The position numbers and the translations under genes are program-made. The notes below the pieces were generated by a model that was given only the letters and a program-made list of their open reading frames with translations, did not search any database and was not told the origin of the DNA. Shown here piece after piece: positions 59,251 through 64,000 of a stretch of 64,000 nucleotides of DNA (the first letter of the stretch is position 1; every line of letters starts with the position of its first letter). Source of the stretch: Liolophura sinensis (Eukaryota; Mollusca; Polyplacophora; Chitonida; Chitonidae); NCBI RefSeq assembly GCF_032854445.1, contig NC_088302.1, positions 55,034,237-55,098,236 on the forward strand, given 5' to 3'.

Positions 59251-60249
59251 CAATACGTATTGCGTAAAACACCAAAATTAAACTACTCAAATTGCTATAG
59301 CTGTTTATCACTATCGGGTACAGTAAGACTGTTTTCTGCCTGTTGTATTGGTTTAGAATTAGCCAGAATTATCACTATACAAGTATGTTTACGGTGAACT
59401 AACACAGGTGTGACTAACTTCGCTTACCAGTCCAGGTTTATGCAGTTACTACTATGATCTCGTGTTCCATAAATTCAGCGACGGCTATTATATTTTATGC
59501 CTCAAGTATAAATTGCTCTTTCACAAAGTAATTTGAAAAATCTAAAGTTTTCTAGGTATTCAATGACTGAGTGTGGTGTTCCCTACGTATGCCATGTAAA
59601 GGTTATACCTAAGTTAGTTTCTCGGCAAGAAAGTCTGGCGCCTGTGGTGAACACCAAAAACACAGCTCCGCCCCGCAGCAGAGTGTGAAATGGTTCGGGA
59701 TTTATTGATTTAGTGCGGCATAAAAATAAAGCAAAGTAAACCGGCAAACTGCTTTGAGTAGCGTCTACACAGAAAGGTTACACGCCAGTTTGTCAGCTAT
59801 TGCACTCTATAACTGGATTCCTTTCACCGGAAGCCGACTAATTTCCACCTTCTGGTTTGCTTGAACGGTTTCATGTCTTGGGCGTATATGCATCGATTTT
59901 GTCTTCTCTGTACCGCGCTGATCGCGTATTTCTTGTCCTTGGAAATCTAACACATTGTAAATTGCCCACAGACACACTCTAGTGTGGAAGCGTGTCCCCC
60001 ATCCGTCGCTCAGCACCCCTGCTATTTATCCCTTTCATAACAGTGCGCAAATTCCTCACAGTCTAACTATGATGGTGTGTTGGGTTGCTAAGTTCTGTTC
60101 ACTTTTAGCAGTGGTAAATGACAACAGATCGTGTACTAGCATCACAAGTCATGTAATGATGACTAGAAAGAAAAAGTACGTTTACACACACAGACATCAC
60201 TGTACAGATGAATCATGAAAGTAATTGATAGTGAATAGTTCGGGTTTCT
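59251..60249. other. No supported gene
   Basis: No recognised exon or element. Confidence 0.5.
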
Positions 60250-60800
60250 CAAAAGGGATGTAGGACGGTCGTAGACTTAGGCCCGTCTTAACTTACGACG
60301 ATAAAAAGTTACGACGTGGCCGTTTTTAAACTAAATTTACGCCCTCCAATTTTGCGCTCACGATGAGGTGTCGTAGGTCGGTCGTAACAGTGAAAAACCT
60401 GCAAGTATGGCGACAAATGTGGCCCAGAGACGTCGCAATAGATACCTGTCAAAAGATTATGCACGTTTCAGTAGCCCGCTACAGAAAATGGACCAGAGAA
60501 GTATCCGAGCGCGTAACCGTCTTTCGTCTAATCTTTTGTTGTTGTTATCTTCTCGACGTCGGTGCGAGTATATTTTTACATTTTTTCATTGAAGAGTTCC
60601 AGTACTTGTCCAAAATTAGATCGTTGATAGGTCGTAAAAATTACACCCGCCGGAGAGATTTAAGACGTGCTTTGAGAAACTGACGTAGTAAGAAAAGTCA
60701 GTCCGTATTGGACAAACACAATACGCCTTCGTAAAGTTAGTCCAACGTAAACACAATACGCCGTCGTAAAGTTAGGGCACTTCTGATAAACAGTCCCCAG
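60250..60800 (+). mobile_element. Possible DNA-transposon remnant
   Basis: Both ends carry several copies of a TTACGAC/GTCGTAA motif: AACTTACGACG and AAGTTACGACG at 60289-60318 at the left, and GCCTTCGTAAAGTTAG and GCCGTCGTAAAGTTAG in inverse orientation at the right. The outermost blocks (TTTCTCAAAAG at left, CTTCTGATAAA at right) are roughly inverted. Between them a basic frame (60407-60592) starting MATNVAQRRRNRY overlaps a 106-codon frame (60363-60683). The layout resembles PIF/Harbinger-type elements, but no catalytic domain remains. Boundaries and family are uncertain. Confidence 0.3.
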
Positions 60801-61014
60801 ACCAGTGAAGAACGTCAAACGTCAAACGTCAACCTTGGGTTACGGAGTATAAATTTTATGAAACCATAAAGTCTAAATGAAACACAGTGATACTAATAAA
60901 ACTTTGCAACTTTTACATGTAAAAGAATAAATATAGTACTACTGTAGACATCGTATAGATTTTTGGAGGTGTGTAGTAAAATGACATGCAAAACAAGTCA
61001 TGACCTGTTGACGG

Positions 61015-61935
61015 TTTGCCTACACAGTCCACAAAACATATGACCTGCCCGCTATTAGCACACCAGCAGATACGTCATCTGTGCAAGAACAGTTCAGCGT
61101 ACACAACAGTTACGTCATCGGTGCCAGCACAATCCAGGACACGCATGGCCTGTCAGTATCTGTATACCAGCAGTTACGTCATCGGTGCCAACACAGTCCA
61201 GGACACACATGGCCTGTCAGTATCTGTACACCAGCAGTTACGTCATCGGTGCCAACACAGTCCATGACACGCATGGCCTGTCAGTATCTGTACACCAGCA
61301 GTTACGTCATCGGTGCCAACACAGTCCAGGACACACATGGCCTGTCAGTATCTGTACACCAGCAGTTACGTCATCGGTGCCAACACAGTCCAGGACACAC
61401 ATGGCCTGTCAGTATCTGTACACCAGCAGTTACGTCATCGGTGCCAACACAGTCCATGACACGCATGGCCTGTCAGTATCTGCACACCAGCAGTTACGTC
61501 ATCGGTGCCAACACAGTCCATGACACGCATGGCCTGTCAGTATCTGTACACCAGCAGTTACGTCATCGGTGCCAACACAGTCCATGACACGCATGGCCTG
61601 TCAGTCATATGTACACCAGCAGTTACGTCATCGGTGCCAACACAGTCCATGACACGCATGGCGTGTCAGTATCTGTACACCAGCAGTTACGTCATCGGTG
61701 CCAACACAGTCCATGACACACATGGCCTGTCAGTATCTGTACACCAGCAGTTACGTCATCGGTGCCAACACAGTCCATGACACGCATAGCCTGTCAGTCA
61801 TATGTACACCAGCAGTTACGTCATTGGTGCCAACACAGTCCAGGACACGCATGGCCTGTCAGTATCTGTACACCAGCAGTTACGTCATCGGTGCCAACAC
61901 AGTCCAGGACACGCATGGCCTGTCAGTCATATGTA
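61015..61935 (+). repeat. Minisatellite, 64-65-bp unit, 13 clear copies plus a degraded one
   Basis: Units run CAGCAGTTACGTCATCGGTG, CCAACACAGTCCAGGACACA and CATGGCCTGTCAGTATCTGT plus ACAC. TACGTCA positions run from 61111 to 61881 in 12 steps, ten of 64 and two of 65, the longer ones having CAGTCATATGTACAC. A degraded unit precedes them (61015-61110). All plus-strand frames are open through most of the array because the unit lacks stops. Each unit contains TTACGTCA. Confidence 0.95.
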
Positions 61936-62445
61936 CTACTCGATTGTTCTTCCATTTTCATACTCAGACGATGGCCATAATACTTACAGTTGATTCTTTT
62001 CGCAATTTCTGAATAATAAAAATTAATATTTTCAAAACATTGATTTATCACAGTTGAACCTCATCAATGTCTCGTCTTAGCATCGACTTTGTTTGTCCAG
62101 GCCTTTATGCCAGGTATACAGAGGAAATGCGAAGCAGCGCCTGGAAGAATTTTCAAAGTAACTACAAAAGTCTCTCTTCCAATTGACGTTTTGTACAGTT
62201 GAACGGACACTTGAACTATCGAAAAGGGGAAAAAATGTGATATTGATAAATTAAGGCAGGTGAGGCAAATCATTTTGTGAAGAAAGATTACAAAGAATTC
62301 TGTACTTGTAATTTTTCTGCAGACTTAGTTCAAATATCGTAATGTTGACCTAGAATATATTTGCTGGAGCATATATCAGACAACTAGCGGACAAGGTTTC
62401 CTATCAAAGAAAAATTAGCATTATTATTCCTCTGAAGATATCAAA
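61936..62445. other. No supported gene
   Basis: AT-rich, nothing recognised. Confidence 0.5.
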
Positions 62446-62698
62446 CGATTCTGGATCCACTACGATAACTACATCCAGTTACCATGTGTGCAGGTAAACG
62501 GTCTGGGATCCACTACGATCGCTACATCCAGTTACCATGTGTGCAGGTAAACGTTCTGGGATCCACTACGATCACTACATCCAGTTACCATGTGTGCAGG
62601 TAAACGTTCTGGGATCCACTACGATCACTACATCCAGTTACCATGTGTGCAGGCAAACGTTCTGAGATCCACTACGATCACTACATCCAATTACCATA
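62446..62698 (+). repeat. Tandem array, 53-bp unit, about 4.7 copies
   Basis: Units of GGATCCACTACGATCACTAC, ATCCAGTTACCATGTGTGCA and GGTAAACGTTCTG, nearly identical. Confidence 0.93.
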
Positions 62699-62858
62699 CA
62701 TTAGGTTCTGTTCAGATATTTGGGTTTAATGGGTTTTTTTTACCAAAGCCTGTTGTGAATATTTTATGTAGACTGAAGAACAGTTTTGTGTCCATCCGGT
62801 TCACTATAGTTCAACCTTTCCTTAGTTCTACTTCATTGCACTAGAATTATTTTTTATC

Positions 62859-62914
62859 AACGTGTCAACCTGAAGACGTGATTGTGATCGGAACACTTCT
62901 CAGGTTGACGTGTT
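62859..62914 (+). other. Inverted repeat (potential hairpin)
   Basis: Arms 62859-62873 and 62900-62914 share an exact GTCAACCTGA/TCAGGTTGAC pair, and the remaining positions pair with two G-U wobbles if transcribed. The loop is 26 bases. Function unknown. Confidence 0.5.
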
Positions 62915-64000
62915 TCTATTCATGTTTTGTGGTTGTATGCACGAACACGTTATTTATCAGCCTTGAAATTCAGAAATACCTAAATGACAATTACATTTCT
63001 TGTCTATTTGATTGTTGTTAGGGTGTCAGAAAATGAGCACACAACAATGATATAGTGCGCAGACTGACAAATTACATTTTTATCTAAGTAGTTTAGGGGC
63101 TAATGAAAACTAAAAACAGTTTGTATGAAAGTCATAAATTTCCGTGAAAAGTTTCTTGAATTAGTATTATTCTTTACAAATATTGGTTGTCTTGTCTACG
63201 GACAGTGTTGACAGTTGTGAAGAAATATGTTTATGACCTCTTTTCCTGATTGATTTAACACCATGGCCCTCTAAAACATTGTCTTATTGGGAACAAAGGT
63301 ATAGCCTTTTATAAGCAGATAAACAATGCCAAACGCCATGATATATTCTCTCTCATGTCTATATCAATGTAATCCAAGGTTTCGAAGCAAGGGATCAGTC
63401 TATACATCTGTACCGTCACGTACATTAATTCCTACGTGTAGAAAGCATACATGAATTTATTGACAGATCTTGGGATGCTTTTTCCGCTTGGGGTTTGATC
63501 TTCGTGCATTCAGTGTTCACATCTGTCAGCCATTTGTGATTCGCAGACACACGCCTGACAAACTCGACCTTTGTCTTGTTTGCTAAAATGTCTGTCCACA
63601 CATTCTGTTCATTATTTACGAGATTTCGCTTATTTTTCAGAAAAAATGTCACGATTGTGTATCTTATACTTTCAAAAGCTGTCTAGAAAGATCCGGTTAT
63701 TTCACACCAATTTGGAACCATCCTTTGTGCAATCTAGACACACTTGGGGCGGTTCTGTCTAAACTAGGACAGAAGTCAAGGATATTAACTATTAGCGTTC
63801 CCATGGACTGATTCTACTTGAGAAAGCAGAGGCGTTTTTCTTCATTTGACAAAAGGAAAATCTTTACCATATCCTAATTAGGCGGTCTGGGTTATTTTTA
63901 CGAACAGGATCAGTGATCAGTGGGTCAGTTCACGCTAACACTGCACTTCAAAACCCGGCACATAGAAGGATATACTCTTGAATAATTAATTATAATCCCC
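62915..64000. other. No supported gene
   Basis: Short frames (63425-63652 -, 63571-63762 +) have no motif. Confidence 0.5.

Noticed and set aside
61016-62012. Several overlapping plus-strand frames up to 168 codons
   Set aside because: Produced by the stop-free 64-bp repeat; no independent coding signal.

Overview
This is a metazoan nuclear window, most likely from a lophotrochozoan (mollusc, or possibly brachiopod or relative). The evidence is long AT-leaning non-coding DNA, an animal rhodopsin-class GPCR with a splice acceptor directly before its ATG, an animal Tc1-type transposon, a Ty3/Gypsy retrotransposon, and several tRNA-derived SINEs. The SINE 3' tail (an AATG-CTGGC core, then a GTGAAATATTCTTGAG block, then AAAT repeats) is one I associate with molluscs. 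The species cannot be named from the sequence alone. There is no bacterial-style operon, RNA gene or CRISPR here.

Gene content is low. The only convincing host gene is the 391-residue peptide-type GPCR at 6559-7734 (+). A short frame at 32915-33091 resembles the cytoplasmic tail of such a receptor and may be a stranded exon or pseudogene fragment. Nearly every other long open frame is a by-product of tandem repeats or a shadow of a real frame.

The rest is repeat architecture. At least fifteen tandem arrays are present. The best defined are a 37-unit 67-bp array (16468-18946) with an internal 9-unit higher-order duplication, an 11-unit 54-bp array (11457-12050), a 12-unit 59-bp array (53378-54085) and a 13-14 unit 64-bp array (61015-61935). 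Mobile elements include an apparently intact Tc1 element with DD34E transposase, near-identical 27-bp terminal inverted repeats and TA target duplication (26819-28324). A decayed but structurally complete Ty3/Gypsy element (44158-48503) has both LTRs and a 5-bp target duplication. Several SINE copies occur (4680, 13898, 15172, 33558, 35461, 43505, 43915, 54277, 58105, 58968), and a possible DNA-transposon remnant lies near 60250-60800.

The most unusual feature is an old direct duplication of about 4.2-4.5 kb (21012-25175 and 28327-32856). The Tc1 element sits exactly at the start of the second copy. The first copy and its AT-rich downstream DNA are enclosed by a diverged inverted repeat (20963-21010 and 26748-26795). 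Conservation between the copies is uneven: some islands are nearly identical by eye while other stretches have decayed. I read this as an undescribed large repeat unit or segmental duplication, not as a set of cooperating genes. Apart from the transposons, no multi-gene system is visible.
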